A DNA stretch of 64,000 nucleotides from Acerihabitans sp047324305 (GTDB lineage: Bacteria > Pseudomonadota > Gammaproteobacteria > Enterobacterales > Enterobacteriaceae), in the NCBI RefSeq assembly GCF_047324305.1, contig NZ_CP178740.1, forward strand, positions 5,642,001-5,706,000, given 5' to 3'. Below are positions 43,320 to 52,667 of this stretch, piece by piece; position 1 is the stretch's first letter, and each line of letters starts with the position of its first letter. Under the pieces are notes generated by a model that worked only from the letters and a program-made list of their open reading frames with translations, made no database searches and was not told where the DNA came from. The position numbers and the translations under genes are program-made.

Positions 43320-43618
43320 CGTCAGCCCGCCTGGCCGGGATACCGCCCGGGCGCGATAGACGGCGCACGCCGCAAGGCGCGGCAGGCCCCGGCGTAGCCT
43401 GGTGATAGAGATTGACCGCCGATACCCAGGTCGAGCCGTTTTTGCATCCCACGATCCCCCCTACTGTTTGCCCGCCGTTATTACCGCATATAGCTTATCG
43501 TATTACTATAAGCCGGCGCCAGCCGACATAACGGCAATAGCGGGTGCATCATCCCTTTAGACTTACCGGCAATTGTAATATATTCAGCTAAGCTATTTGA
43601 TAAAACGGTCAATATCCT

Positions 43619-44305
43619 ATGTCGCTCACCCATATCCTCCATGCCGGTCAGCCGGTAAATCAGCAGATTTACCGTTTCCTGCGCCAGGAGATTGTCACCT
43701 GCATAATCCCGCCGGGTTCGCTGCTTTCCGAAAAAGAAATCTCCGCGCGGTTTAATGTCTCGCGCCAACCCGTGCGCGAAGCTTTTATTAAACTGGCGGA
43801 AACCGGGCTGGTCCAGGTATTGCCCCAGCGCGGCACCTTTGTGCGTAAAATCTCCGCCAGGCTGGTTGAGGACGGGCGTTTTATCCGTGAATCGCTGGAA
43901 AGCGCCGTGGTACGCCGCGCCGCCAGGCAGGCCCGCCCGGAGTATCTTGAGCGGCTGGAATATAATCTGGAGCTGCAATCGCGCTCGGCGCAAAAAAACG
44001 ATAGCTTTGAGTTCCTGCGGCTTGATGATGATTTTCACCGGCTTATCGCCGGCAGCATTGATTGCGCCCTGGCCTGGGAAACGGTGGAAAATATCAAGGC
44101 GGCGATGGACCGGGTGCGTTTTCTGACCTTAAGCGAAGTCTCGCCGCCGGACCGGCTTATCGAACAGCATCATCATATTCTCCGCGCCATTAAAGCCAAA
44201 GACGCCGACGCCGCCGAACAGGCGATGCGCCTCCATTTGCAGGAAATGATTTTCTCCATTACGCCTATTAGCGAGCGCAACGGCGAATGGTTTGAGGATG
44301 ACTGA
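43619..44305 (+). CDS. rspR: GntR/FCD regulator, RspR-like
   Basis: Transcription factor, 229 aa. Seen: winged helix at about 12-75 (LLSEKEISARFNVSRQPVREAFIKLAETGLVQVLPQRGTFV) and an FCD domain with LDDDFHRLIAG, EQHHHILRAI and MRLHLQE metal-site segments. By eye it closely follows E. coli RspR (YdfH), regulator of the rspAB starvation-sensing/sugar-acid operon, but no rspA or rspB is adjacent. It sits beside the GPH transporter and uxaC, which may be its targets. No strong ribosome site. The 299-bp gap before it holds a GCTTAT-N9-ATAAGC inverted repeat (43493-43513). Confidence 0.75.
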   Translation: MSLTHILHAGQPVNQQIYRFLRQEIVTCIIPPGSLLSEKEISARFNVSRQPVREAFIKLAETGLVQVLPQRGTFVRKISARLVEDGRFIRESLESAVVRRAARQARPEYLERLEYNLELQSRSAQKNDSFEFLRLDDDFHRLIAGSIDCALAWETVENIKAAMDRVRFLTLSEVSPPDRLIEQHHHILRAIKAKDADAAEQAMRLHLQEMIFSITPISERNGEWFEDD

Positions 44306-44421
44306 ATAGCGCGTCATGGGCGTACGGAACGCGGCCGGCGCTACCGGCCGCGGGGATGGCGGGATGAGAAACAGCGGCGCGCGGCGCCGGGAATCAGCCC
44401 GGCCGCCGCGGCGCAATACCT

Positions 44422-45957
44422 TTACGCCGTCTCCGGCGCGGCCGCCGGCGCCACTTCCGGCACGGTATCAGGCCAGACCCTATCATAACTATAGCCGGTC
44501 AGGTCTTCGACGACAGCCCGGGTGCGCGGGTCGACCTGGCGTTTATCGCCGTTGTTCTTAAGCCGCTCGATGTCCTGCACCAGAATGGTATGGGTGCGTT
44601 TATTCAGTCTGAACGTCAGCGCGACGCACAGCGCCAGCACCAGCAGGCCGCCGGTACCGATAAACAGCAGCATGGCGATGGTCGTTACCGCCTGCGGGGA
44701 CTGCACGGCGCTGCCGGTAATAAACCCCCCTTCCTGCAAAATCACGCCGACAAAAAAGGTGGCGATGGCAACACTTGTCTTGCGGGAAAAGGTCATCACC
44801 GCGGCAAACAGCCCTTCGCGGCGTTTTTTGGTCACCATCTCGTCGATATCGGGAATAAACGGAAAGACGTTCCAGGGGGTAAATTCCAACAGGCAGCGTC
44901 CTATCTGGTAGGTGATGGCGATAGCGTAAAGCATCAGGACCTTGGCCGGCGGATTATTCAGGTACACCGCAAGCAGCGCCCCCAGGCAAACCAGCATAAT
45001 GGTATAGCCGCAAATATACAGGCGGGAGGGACCGTATTTAATAATCGCCATGCCCGCCAATAACGTCACCGGCAGGCCGATAATACTGAGGGAAAGCAGG
45101 CCCGCGGCAAATGACGCGGAGACGCTCAGGCAATACACGCAGAAAAAGACAAAGACGGTATTAAAGATATCCTTGGCGGTAAAAGACAGCAGGTAAATGG
45201 CGATATGTTTACGAAAAGCGCGTATTTTCAGCGTCGAGCCATACTCTATCCATAGCCGGCCAAAGCGCTTTAATTGCTCGCCAACGCTGTGTTTATCGGT
45301 GGATTTGGCGCGATCCAGATCCGCCAGCATGGCCGGCGTCAACGCCCGCTCCCAGGTCACGCTATACGAGACCATGATGCATACCGCGAACAGCACGGCA
45401 AAAAACAGGCCGTTAACCAAATAGGCCGTAGGGTTGTTTTCCCCGAAATGGCCAATCAGCAATCCCGGAATGAAGGTTGCCAGGAACGTGCCCATCGCCG
45501 AGAGGAACATGCGGCAGGTCGATAATTTGGTCCGCTGGTTAAAGTCCTTGGTCATTTCCGACGGCAGGGTTTCCCAGGGGATCAGCACCATCGCGGCAAT
45601 GATTTCAAATAATAAATATACCGACAGATAAAACCAATAATTCATGCCGTTAAGCCACAATAAGGCATAGACCAGCATGAGCGGCGAACCGATTAATAAA
45701 AAGAAGCGCCGGCGGCCAAATTTTTTACCAAAATAGTTTTTGTAAAAATGGTCGGTAAAACTTCCCATAAACAGGCTGACGATAGCATCGACAATACGCG
45801 CGATACCCACAATCGACGCCGCCTGTATCGGCGACAGGCCGACAAAGGTCGTATAGTAGAACAATAGCCAGGCGCCGATAACGGTAAACGCCCCCCCGCC
45901 CATGATATCGGTAAGGCCATAGCCGATACCGATAGGTATTGTGACTTTCCTCGACAT
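44422..45957 (-). CDS. GPH-family sugar/glucuronide transporter
   Basis: Cation-coupled importer of glycosides or uronates, 511 aa, twelve membrane segments. Seen: IGYGLTDIMGGGAFTVIGAWLLFYYTTFVGLSPIQAA at the N-terminus, GSFTDHFYKNYFGKKFGRRRFFLLIGSP in the first loop, and YAIAITYQIGRCLLEFTPWNVFPFIPDIDEMVTKKRREGLFAAV, all GPH features. Lies 136 bp downstream of uxaC on the same strand, so it likely brings in a uronate-containing substrate for UxaC. Confidence 0.88.
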   Translation of the reverse strand: MSRKVTIPIGIGYGLTDIMGGGAFTVIGAWLLFYYTTFVGLSPIQAASIVGIARIVDAIVSLFMGSFTDHFYKNYFGKKFGRRRFFLLIGSPLMLVYALLWLNGMNYWFYLSVYLLFEIIAAMVLIPWETLPSEMTKDFNQRTKLSTCRMFLSAMGTFLATFIPGLLIGHFGENNPTAYLVNGLFFAVLFAVCIMVSYSVTWERALTPAMLADLDRAKSTDKHSVGEQLKRFGRLWIEYGSTLKIRAFRKHIAIYLLSFTAKDIFNTVFVFFCVYCLSVSASFAAGLLSLSIIGLPVTLLAGMAIIKYGPSRLYICGYTIMLVCLGALLAVYLNNPPAKVLMLYAIAITYQIGRCLLEFTPWNVFPFIPDIDEMVTKKRREGLFAAVMTFSRKTSVAIATFFVGVILQEGGFITGSAVQSPQAVTTIAMLLFIGTGGLLVLALCVALTFRLNKRTHTILVQDIERLKNNGDKRQVDPRTRAVVEDLTGYSYDRVWPDTVPEVAPAAAPETA

Positions 45958-46093
45958 AACGTTAAGCCTCTATTTTAAATTTTATGCGGCGAGACAATAG
46001 ATAATTATTCGCTGCATTTAAAAAATGACGATAAAGTCAAAAATAATATTATGTCTCAAATATTAAATCTGACTCATGCAATAACAGCGATCG

Positions 46094-47497
46094 CTAAAAA
46101 TCAAAATAAACCTTGGCATTCTGATAACAAATATTACCGATAAGTTTTTCCAGCAAGGCCTGGTCGGCGGGAATATGTCCCGCCGTGACCCACTCGCCAA
46201 TCAGATCACATAAAATGCGGCGAAAATAATCATGCCGGGTGTAGGAAATAAAGCTGCGCGAGTCGGTAAGCATACCGACAAAATTCATTAACAGTCCGTG
46301 GTCGGCCAGCGTGGTCAGTTGGCGGATCATGCCGCGCCGGGTATCGTTAAACCACCAGCCGGCGCCGAACTGCATGTTCGATTTAACCCCGCCCCCGGTT
46401 TGGAAATTGGCCAGCGTGGAGGCCACCACGTCATTGAGCGACGGATCCAGGTTATAAACGATGATTTTCGGCAGGGCGTCCCGTAGCGCCATGGCGTCGA
46501 ACAGCCGGTTAAGATGCGGCGCGATGTCGGACTGATCGCAAATGGAATCGTAACCGACATTCGCGCCGAGCTGCTGAAACATCCGGGTATTGGCGTTACG
46601 CAGCGCGCCAAAATGGATCTGCATGGTCCAGCCGCGTTTGGCGTAAAAGCCGGCCAGCGCCAGCAGCACCGCGGATTGGTAACGGACCTGGTCGTCGCCC
46701 GCGAGCGCGTCGCCCGCCCTTTTCCGCTGGAACAGCGCTTCCTGTTCCATTGGCGTGGACGGTAAATAGGCAATACGCGTCAGGCCGTGATCGGAAAGCC
46801 TGCTGCCATGCTGGTGGAAATAGCCGACGCGGGCATCCAGCGCCGCCAGGTAGTCGTCAAAACGGTGAATGGCGGCGCCGTTGAGTTGCTCAAGACGGGC
46901 GATAAAGCGCCGGAAGACGTCGCCGTCGGCCTCCAGCGCCTCGTCGGGCCTGAACGTCGGCAGCACCCGGGTGGCAAAATCCGCGTCATCGCGCAACGCC
47001 TGATGGTATTCCAGGGAATCGGTCGGGGCATCGGTGGTACAAATGACCTCGACATTGGATTGACGTATCAATCCGCGCGGTGAAAACGATGGCTGTTGCA
47101 ATAGCGGATTGACCCGATCCCAAACGCCCCGCCAGTTTTGACCGTTCAGGGGCTCGGTGATACCGAAATAGAATTTAAGCTCCAGATGGGTCCAGTGGTA
47201 GAGCGGATTGCCGACACAAGCCTCGACGGTCTGCGCCCAGGCCTGGAATTTTTCCATCGCACAGGCGTTGCCGGTAATGAATTCCTCGGGTATGCCGTTG
47301 GCGCGCATGGCGCGCCATTTATAATGATCCCCGGCCAGCCAGAGTTCGGTCAGGTTGGCAAAAGGACGATCCTCGGCGATAACCCGGGGATCAAGATGGC
47401 AGTGGTAGTCGATAATAGGCGCAAGCGCGGCGACCTGATGATAAAGCTCGCGCGCGCAATCGCTCTTTAACAAAAAATCCCGGTCGATAAATGCCAT
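46094..47497 (-). CDS. uxaC: Uronate isomerase
   Basis: Isomerises D-glucuronate to D-fructuronate and D-galacturonate to D-tagaturonate, first cytoplasmic step of hexuronate breakdown. Seen: full UxaC sequence with IIDYHCHLDPRVIAEDRPFANLTELWL (metal HxH), IGHFGALRNAN-like MQIHFGALRNANTRMF, NLDPSLNDVVASTLANFQ and MLTDSRSFISYTRHDYFRRILC. Start ATG 47497 gives 467 aa, close to the 470 of E. coli; AGG stands eight bases upstream. No uxaA, uxaB, uxuA or uxuB is in the window. Confidence 0.95.
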   Translation of the reverse strand: MAFIDRDFLLKSDCARELYHQVAALAPIIDYHCHLDPRVIAEDRPFANLTELWLAGDHYKWRAMRANGIPEEFITGNACAMEKFQAWAQTVEACVGNPLYHWTHLELKFYFGITEPLNGQNWRGVWDRVNPLLQQPSFSPRGLIRQSNVEVICTTDAPTDSLEYHQALRDDADFATRVLPTFRPDEALEADGDVFRRFIARLEQLNGAAIHRFDDYLAALDARVGYFHQHGSRLSDHGLTRIAYLPSTPMEQEALFQRKRAGDALAGDDQVRYQSAVLLALAGFYAKRGWTMQIHFGALRNANTRMFQQLGANVGYDSICDQSDIAPHLNRLFDAMALRDALPKIIVYNLDPSLNDVVASTLANFQTGGGVKSNMQFGAGWWFNDTRRGMIRQLTTLADHGLLMNFVGMLTDSRSFISYTRHDYFRRILCDLIGEWVTAGHIPADQALLEKLIGNICYQNAKVYFDF

Positions 47498-47542
47498 TTC
47501 ACACCTGCTGATGATAAACAATGCGCACTACCATACTAGATG

Positions 47543-47563
47543 GTTCAACACGGTGTTTTGAAC
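47543..47563. promoter_or_regulatory. Near-palindrome upstream of uxaC
   Basis: GTTCAA (47543-47548) and TTGAAC (47558-47563) flank ACAC/GTGT-like inner bases, with eight of ten positions pairing over 21 bp. It lies 46 bp upstream of the uxaC start and could be the operator. The remaining part of the 333-bp gap to 47830 holds no gene I can support. Confidence 0.45.
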
Positions 47564-47830
47564 GCAGTCACACTTCTTGGGCAGGCGGCAAAATATCCCT
47601 ATCGCGGCGCCGGTTATGACGAAACCTCTCTTAGCGCGCGCATTACGATAAGCCCCCACCGGCGCAGCGGCGCAGGCCGTCCCGGGGCTGTTTTGTTAGC
47701 CAAATGCCATTATTCAGGCGCTTTTTAAGCTAAAATAGCGTCATCAGGGCAGTGAATGCCCGGCTGGCCCTGCGCTGACATGGGCTGAATCTTGTGCCTT
47801 TCTCCTCCACCTCTCCAGGGAGTTTTCATC

Positions 47831-48400
47831 ATGACCACAAAAAAGATTTTGCTGCTGGTCGGCGATTACGTCGAAGATTATGAAGCCATGGTGCCGTTCC
47901 AGGCATTGCAGATGCTGGGCCATCGCGTGGACGCCGTCTGCCCCGATAAAGGCAAGGACGAATACGTGCTGACCGCGATCCATGATTTTGACGGCGCGCA
48001 GACCTATAGCGAGAAACCGGGCCATCGCTTTGTGCTTAACGCCGATTTTGCCGCCGCGCGGGCGCAGGACTATGACGCCCTGGTGATCCCGGGCGGCCGG
48101 GCGCCGGAATATCTGCGGCTCAATCCCGCGGTGATCGCCTTGGTGCAGGAATTTGACGCCGCCGATAAACCCATTGCCGCCGTATGCCACGGACCGCAGA
48201 TCCTGGCGGCGGCCGGCGTGCTGAAGGGCCGCACCTGCAGCGCCTACCCGGCCTGCGCGCCCGAGATTCGCCTGGGGGGCGGCCAGTATGCCGATATCGG
48301 CGTCGATCAGGCCTGGGTGGACGATAACCTGGTCACCGCGCCGGCCTGGCCCGCCCACCCGCAATGGCTGGCAAAATTCGTCGAGCTGCTCGGCCGCTAG
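47831..48400 (+). CDS. DJ-1/PfpI-family protein
   Basis: Small cytoplasmic protein of the DJ-1/PfpI superfamily (glyoxalase III, deglycase-like or protease-like members), 189 aa. Seen: nucleophile elbow AVCHGPQ with C119 and H120, acidic partner near E18 (DYVEDYE), and VIPGGRAPEYLR. Start ATG 47831 has AGGGAG upstream; the frame extends to 47792 without a ribosome site. The role is probably stress or carbonyl-damage related, but members differ widely. Confidence 0.85.
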   Translation: MTTKKILLLVGDYVEDYEAMVPFQALQMLGHRVDAVCPDKGKDEYVLTAIHDFDGAQTYSEKPGHRFVLNADFAAARAQDYDALVIPGGRAPEYLRLNPAVIALVQEFDAADKPIAAVCHGPQILAAAGVLKGRTCSAYPACAPEIRLGGGQYADIGVDQAWVDDNLVTAPAWPAHPQWLAKFVELLGR

Positions 48401-48409
48401 CCCTAGCCC

Positions 48410-48446
48410 CTGAGGCGCTACCGGCGCCATGCCGGCCGCGCCTCAG
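48410..48446. terminator. Strong bidirectional hairpin between convergent genes
   Basis: CTGAGGCGC (48410-48418) pairs with GCGCCTCAG (48438-48446), enclosing an inner CCGGC-GCCAT-GCCGG stem. It overlaps the last codons of the minus-strand peptidase gene. No T-run. Confidence 0.5.
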
Positions 48447-49573
48447 TCGATTTCTCCGCGGATAATTTCGGCCAGCAGCGCGGCCCGCAGCGGGATATCG
48501 GCGATAATGATATGTTCATGGCGGGCATGGATGCCGGCCCCGGTGGCGCCCAGGCCGTCAAGGGTGGCGATGCCCAGCGCGGAGGTGAAATTGCCGTCGC
48601 TGCCGCCGCCCACCGCCTTGCCCGCCAGCGCGACGCCCAGCCGTTGCGCGGCGCGTTGCGCCTGGCTAAACAAGGCCATGTTTTGCGGCGTTTGTTCCAT
48701 CGGCGGCCGGGACATGCCGCCGGTTATCTCGATGCTGATCCCCGGCAGTGTCGCGCAGATGCCGTGAATCGCCGCCAGCAGGCGTTCCGCCTCCGCCATA
48801 TGCGTGACGCGCAAATCCACGCCAAGGTAAGCCTGGTCGGCCACCACATTGATTTTGCCGCCGCCCTGCGCCGCCCCGACGTTAACCGTGGTGCCCATCT
48901 GCGGCGCGTTCAGGCTGTGCAGATACAGGATTTGATGCGCCATTTCCTGGATGGCGCTGACGCCCTCCTCCGGATTATTGCCGGCATGGGCGGCGCGTCC
49001 GGTAATTCTGATATCAAAGCGGCCCACGCCCTTGCGGGCGATTTTCGCCTCATGGGTATGGGCGACGGCTGGTTCCGCCACCAGCACGCGATCGGCGCCG
49101 GCCGCCTGCCGCTCTATCCATTGACGCGAGCTGGGGCTGCCCAGCTCCTCATCCGACGGGCATATAAAGACGACCCGTTGGCCGTGCAGCAACCCGCATT
49201 GTTGCAAGGCGCGCACCGCCCAGATCGCCTGGACCAGTCCCGCTTTCATATCCAGCACGCCGGGACCGAAAAGCTTGCCGTCCCGTTCAGCCATCTCCAG
49301 TTCGTCGAGTTCCCACACGGTATCGAAGTGGCCGAGAATGCAGGTCAGCCCGGGCCCCTCGCCGACGGAAAAGGACAGGTGATCGCCCAGCGTCTCCTGC
49401 CGGTATACCTGCGCGTCCGCGCCCAGGCGCTCGACCGCCATGCTTTGCAGCACCGCGCCGCACCGGTCCACCGCGATTTTATTTAACGACGGCGACTGCG
49501 CCTGTACCAGGCGCTTGATATCGCCAAGGAGTTCGCAAGCGTGTCGTTGCAGGTAGTCATAGGGAGTTGGCAT
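48443..49573 (-). CDS. M20 peptidase, carboxypeptidase-G2-like
   Basis: Zinc-dependent amidohydrolase/peptidase, 376 aa, cytoplasmic (no signal peptide). Seen: LGHFDTVWELDE (zinc His and Asp), GPGVLDMKAGLVQAI (bridging Asp), SDEELGS (catalytic Glu-Glu), the dimer-domain lid segment GRAAHAGNNPEEGVSAIQEMA, and a C-terminal HARHEHI. Probably removes an acyl or glutamyl group from an imported conjugate. It follows the MHS transporter by 192 bp with nothing in the gap and is likely last in the operon. Confidence 0.88.
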   Translation of the reverse strand: MPTPYDYLQRHACELLGDIKRLVQAQSPSLNKIAVDRCGAVLQSMAVERLGADAQVYRQETLGDHLSFSVGEGPGLTCILGHFDTVWELDELEMAERDGKLFGPGVLDMKAGLVQAIWAVRALQQCGLLHGQRVVFICPSDEELGSPSSRQWIERQAAGADRVLVAEPAVAHTHEAKIARKGVGRFDIRITGRAAHAGNNPEEGVSAIQEMAHQILYLHSLNAPQMGTTVNVGAAQGGGKINVVADQAYLGVDLRVTHMAEAERLLAAIHGICATLPGISIEITGGMSRPPMEQTPQNMALFSQAQRAAQRLGVALAGKAVGGGSDGNFTSALGIATLDGLGATGAGIHARHEHIIIADIPLRAALLAEIIRGEID

Positions 49574-49765
49574 GGGTCGGTTTCCTGTCCGGGAGAGCGG
49601 GTGGGTGATGACGGATATCTATAACGTACTCTGCATCACATTTCCATACCGGTGTGAGTGAGAACGGCGCAAGCGCCCGCGCGATGGCGGCGACGGCATG
49701 GCCAAGACCGCCGCCGCTGACCCGTACGGCTTTGCCGCTGGGTTTTATCGTCCTCTTCTCCAGGG

Positions 49766-51076
49766 CTAATGATGGCGCAGGCCGCTGCGCAGGGTTTCGC
49801 CATAGGCCAGCGCGGCGATGAGCGACGCGCCGGCGGCGGCGATGACAAACCAGGCGGGCGACTGCAAATCCCCGGTGGCGCTCACCAGCCAGGTGGCGAT
49901 AAAAGGCGCGGTACCCCCCAGCAGAGTGACGGGAATATTCAGGCTGACGGACAGCCCGGTATAGCGGATGCGGGTAGGCATGATTTCCGCCATGGCGCAG
50001 AGCGCGGTGGCCGAATGCGGGGCAAACGCCAGGCTCATCAGGCACAGCCCCAGCACCGTCTGGTTAAAATTGCCGGCGTTAAGCAGATGAAACGCCGGAT
50101 AAGTGACCAGCGCAATGGCCAGCGAACTGGCGATCATCAGCGGGCGCCGGCCGATGATATCGCTCAGCCAGGCGAACCCGGGCAGCAGGCAGCAATAGAA
50201 CGCCAGACTGTACAGATTGGCGCGCTGCGCCTGCGCCAGGGAGAACCCCAGCACCACCGACAGATAGGTGGGCGAATAAATATAATAGATATAAATACAG
50301 GCGGAAGGCGCCGCGATCAGCCCCATGCCGATCAGGATGGCGCGCCATTCCTGGCGTAATCCCGTCAGCAGCGGGGCTTTTTCCACCCCGGCGGATTTTT
50401 TCACCTTGGCGAAATGCGGCGTTTCCTCCAGCTTCAGGCGCAGATAAAGCCCGACGAACCCCAGGGGCAGCCCCGCCAGGAACGGCAGGCGCCAGCCCCA
50501 GGCATGCAGGTCTTCGGCGGACAGCAGGGCGGTCAGCGCCGTCGCCACCCCGCCGCCGGCCAGCAGCGCCAGGCCGATGGTGAAGGTTTGCCAGCCGGTA
50601 TATAACCCCCGCCGGTGCGGCGGCGCGTATTCGGAAATAAACGACGTGGCGCCGCCGTATTCGCCGCCCACCGAGATTCCCTGGATCAAGCGGGCCAGCG
50701 TCAGGATCACCGGCGCGGCCAGGCCGATGGTGTCGTAGGTCGGCATTAAACCGATGACCGTGGTGGAGCCGGCTATCAGCATAATCGCAATCGACAGCGG
50801 TATTTTGCGGCCGTAGCGATCGCCCAGATGGCCGAAGATAATACCGCCCAGGGGACGGGAGGCGTAGCTGATGGCAAACACCGCAAAGGTGAGCAGCAGG
50901 CTGGCGGCCTGGTTTTCCGCCGGGAAAAACAGCCGGGCGATCACCGAGGCGAAATAGCCGTAAATCACAAAGTCAAAATACTCGATGAAATTACCGATGC
51001 AGGCGGCGACCAGCGCCCGTTTATGCTGCGCGGTCACCCGCGGCGCATACTGCGCCGTGATAATTTTTGAACTCAT
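49766..51076 (-). CDS. MFS transporter, metabolite:H+ symporter (MHS) family
   Basis: Proton-coupled importer of an organic acid, 436 aa, twelve membrane segments. Seen: ACIGNFIEYFDFVIYGYFASVIARLFFP, SYASRPLGGIIFGHLGDRYGRKIPLSIAIMLIAGSTTVIGLMPTYDTIG, and RLIQGISVGGEYGGATSFISEYAPPHRRGLY, the MHS blocks shared with ProP, ShiA and KgtP. Follows the SDR gene by 26 bp in the operon; probably imports the pathway substrate. Confidence 0.9.
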   Translation of the reverse strand: MSSKIITAQYAPRVTAQHKRALVAACIGNFIEYFDFVIYGYFASVIARLFFPAENQAASLLLTFAVFAISYASRPLGGIIFGHLGDRYGRKIPLSIAIMLIAGSTTVIGLMPTYDTIGLAAPVILTLARLIQGISVGGEYGGATSFISEYAPPHRRGLYTGWQTFTIGLALLAGGGVATALTALLSAEDLHAWGWRLPFLAGLPLGFVGLYLRLKLEETPHFAKVKKSAGVEKAPLLTGLRQEWRAILIGMGLIAAPSACIYIYYIYSPTYLSVVLGFSLAQAQRANLYSLAFYCCLLPGFAWLSDIIGRRPLMIASSLAIALVTYPAFHLLNAGNFNQTVLGLCLMSLAFAPHSATALCAMAEIMPTRIRYTGLSVSLNIPVTLLGGTAPFIATWLVSATGDLQSPAWFVIAAAGASLIAALAYGETLRSGLRHH

Positions 51077-51102
51077 GGTGCATCTCCTCCAGGGGGATGG
51101 GA

Positions 51103-51855
51103 TCAGGCCACGGTGCCGCCGCCGTCTACGACCAGCGACGCGCCGTTAATATGACTGGACGCCGGTGACAGTAAAAACGACACCATCTGCGCCACATCGT
51201 CGGGGGTGCCGTACGGCGCCGTCGTCGCCCGTTTGATGCCGCCGCCCGGCGCCTGTTCGGCCGCCATGCGATCGATGGCCTCGATCATGGCGGTTTGCGT
51301 GGGACCGGGCAGTACGGCGTTGACCCGCACTTGGCTGCCGACGCATTCCAGCGCGCTGCTCCTGACCAGGCCCAGCACCGCGTGTTTACTGGCGACATAA
51401 CCGGCCATATTGGCACGGCCGCGTATCGCCGACGTGGAGGCGATGGCCACGAAACTGCCGCCCTGCCGGCGCAGCAGCGGCAACGCGTACTTCAGGCAAT
51501 AAAAGGTGCCGCAGGTATTTACCGCCAGCACCTGGCGAAACATGTCGCCGGGGTAGTCGCTTATCTCCCGCACGGCGCCCGCCATGCCCGCGCAGCTGAC
51601 AAACCCCTGGCATCCGCCGTAGAGACGGGCGGCGGCGCCGGCCAGCGCCGCCACATCGCGCTCGCTGCCGATATCGCCGGCCACAGCCGTCGTTTCGGCG
51701 CCGAGCGACGCGCACGCGCGCCGGCACGCCTCAAGCGCCTGCGCCTCCTGTTCCGCCAGCACCAGGCGCCATCCCTGCCGCGCCAGGGTTAACGCCACCG
51801 CGCGGCCGATGCCGCCGCCCGCGCCGGTAATAATCGCCACCGGATCTGTCATCAT
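51103..51855 (-). CDS. Short-chain dehydrogenase/reductase
   Basis: NAD(P)-dependent oxidoreductase, 250 aa, cytoplasmic. Seen: Rossmann ITGAGGGIGRAVA at about 9-21, CAGMAG, catalytic Ser in VAIASTSAIRG, YxxxK in GYVASKHAVLG, and a C-terminal NGASLVVDGGGTVA. No Asp specific for NAD is obvious after strand 2 (LAEQEAQAL), so cofactor is open. Sits 14 bp after the acetoacetate-decarboxylase-like gene, so it probably oxidises or reduces an intermediate of the same pathway. Confidence 0.9.
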   Translation of the reverse strand: MMTDPVAIITGAGGGIGRAVALTLARQGWRLVLAEQEAQALEACRRACASLGAETTAVAGDIGSERDVAALAGAAARLYGGCQGFVSCAGMAGAVREISDYPGDMFRQVLAVNTCGTFYCLKYALPLLRRQGGSFVAIASTSAIRGRANMAGYVASKHAVLGLVRSSALECVGSQVRVNAVLPGPTQTAMIEAIDRMAAEQAPGGGIKRATTAPYGTPDDVAQMVSFLLSPASSHINGASLVVDGGGTVA

Positions 51856-51869
51856 GGTGCTCTCCGCGA

Positions 51870-52634
51870 TCAGGGATAAAGACGCGCCAGCAGGCGGCGA
51901 TCTTCCACGGCGAACCCGCCGCCATACACATCCGAGGTCATGAAATGCGCGCTCAGCACCTCAGGCTCCAGCGCCGCGATGGGATCAAACGGGCTGGCGT
52001 GCAATGTCCAGTCGATATGGCCGCGTACCGGCGCCGAATAGCGCAGCGGCGTGCGGCGATAGACCACATCGGCATAGGCGGTGGCCGGTTTTTCCGGATC
52101 GGGCAGGCGGCGCACATGGATTTCGCCCGCCGGCTGTTCCGCCTCGTCGGTGAGCAGCACCAGCGGCGCCGCGGCGTCGGGAGTAAAATGGAAATCCGCC
52201 AGCGGCACGTTGCGCCGCCGCACCCAGCCGCTGATTCGGCCGTCGTCGGTTTCACGGAAGGCGTAGTGGGTATCCTTTTTGGTGTAGCCGAACAGCTCGC
52301 GGCCGGCGCAGATGCCCATCGGGTCGCTGCAATACATGAAGATATGGGTTTGGGTAAACAACGACTGGTAACGCACCGGCACCGTGACCATCAAATCAAA
52401 CATTTCCCCGCTGTGTAGTGCCAGGGTATGGCCGGGCGAAAGCATAAAACGGAACGCCACCCGGTCGTTGACCAGTTCGAAAGGGGTATCGCGCAGCAAC
52501 GCCTCTACCTTGCGCCGTTCGACCCGGGTCACCACTTCCAGCGTGCGCAGCGGACATTCCCATTCCACGGGGTAAGCCGGCGCGTAGGGAGGATTGACGC
52601 CGCTGTCGGGATGCATTTTGTAATCGCCAAACAT
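51870..52634 (-). CDS. Acetoacetate-decarboxylase-family protein
   Basis: Schiff-base enzyme of the ADC superfamily, 254 aa. Seen: GRELFGYTKKDTHY with the K119-K120 pair matching the lysine pair of acetoacetate decarboxylase, preceded by YCSDPMGICA. True decarboxylases have GRE-FGYPKK; here the proline is threonine, and the superfamily also holds aldolase-dehydratases and lactone enzymes, so decarboxylation is not assured. Lies between the alpha-hydroxyacid dehydrogenase and SDR genes in one operon, which suggests a beta-keto or alpha-keto acid intermediate. Confidence 0.82.
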   Translation of the reverse strand: MFGDYKMHPDSGVNPPYAPAYPVEWECPLRTLEVVTRVERRKVEALLRDTPFELVNDRVAFRFMLSPGHTLALHSGEMFDLMVTVPVRYQSLFTQTHIFMYCSDPMGICAGRELFGYTKKDTHYAFRETDDGRISGWVRRRNVPLADFHFTPDAAAPLVLLTDEAEQPAGEIHVRRLPDPEKPATAYADVVYRRTPLRYSAPVRGHIDWTLHASPFDPIAALEPEVLSAHFMTSDVYGGGFAVEDRRLLARLYP

Positions 52635-52667
52635 ATAACACTCCTTTCCAGGATCCAGGGTTGATGT

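Noticed and set aside
49557..50045. 162-aa minus-strand frame overlapping the MHS transporter end
   Set aside because: Wrong-frame shadow of the transporter running into the 192-bp gap; no domain and no ribosome site.
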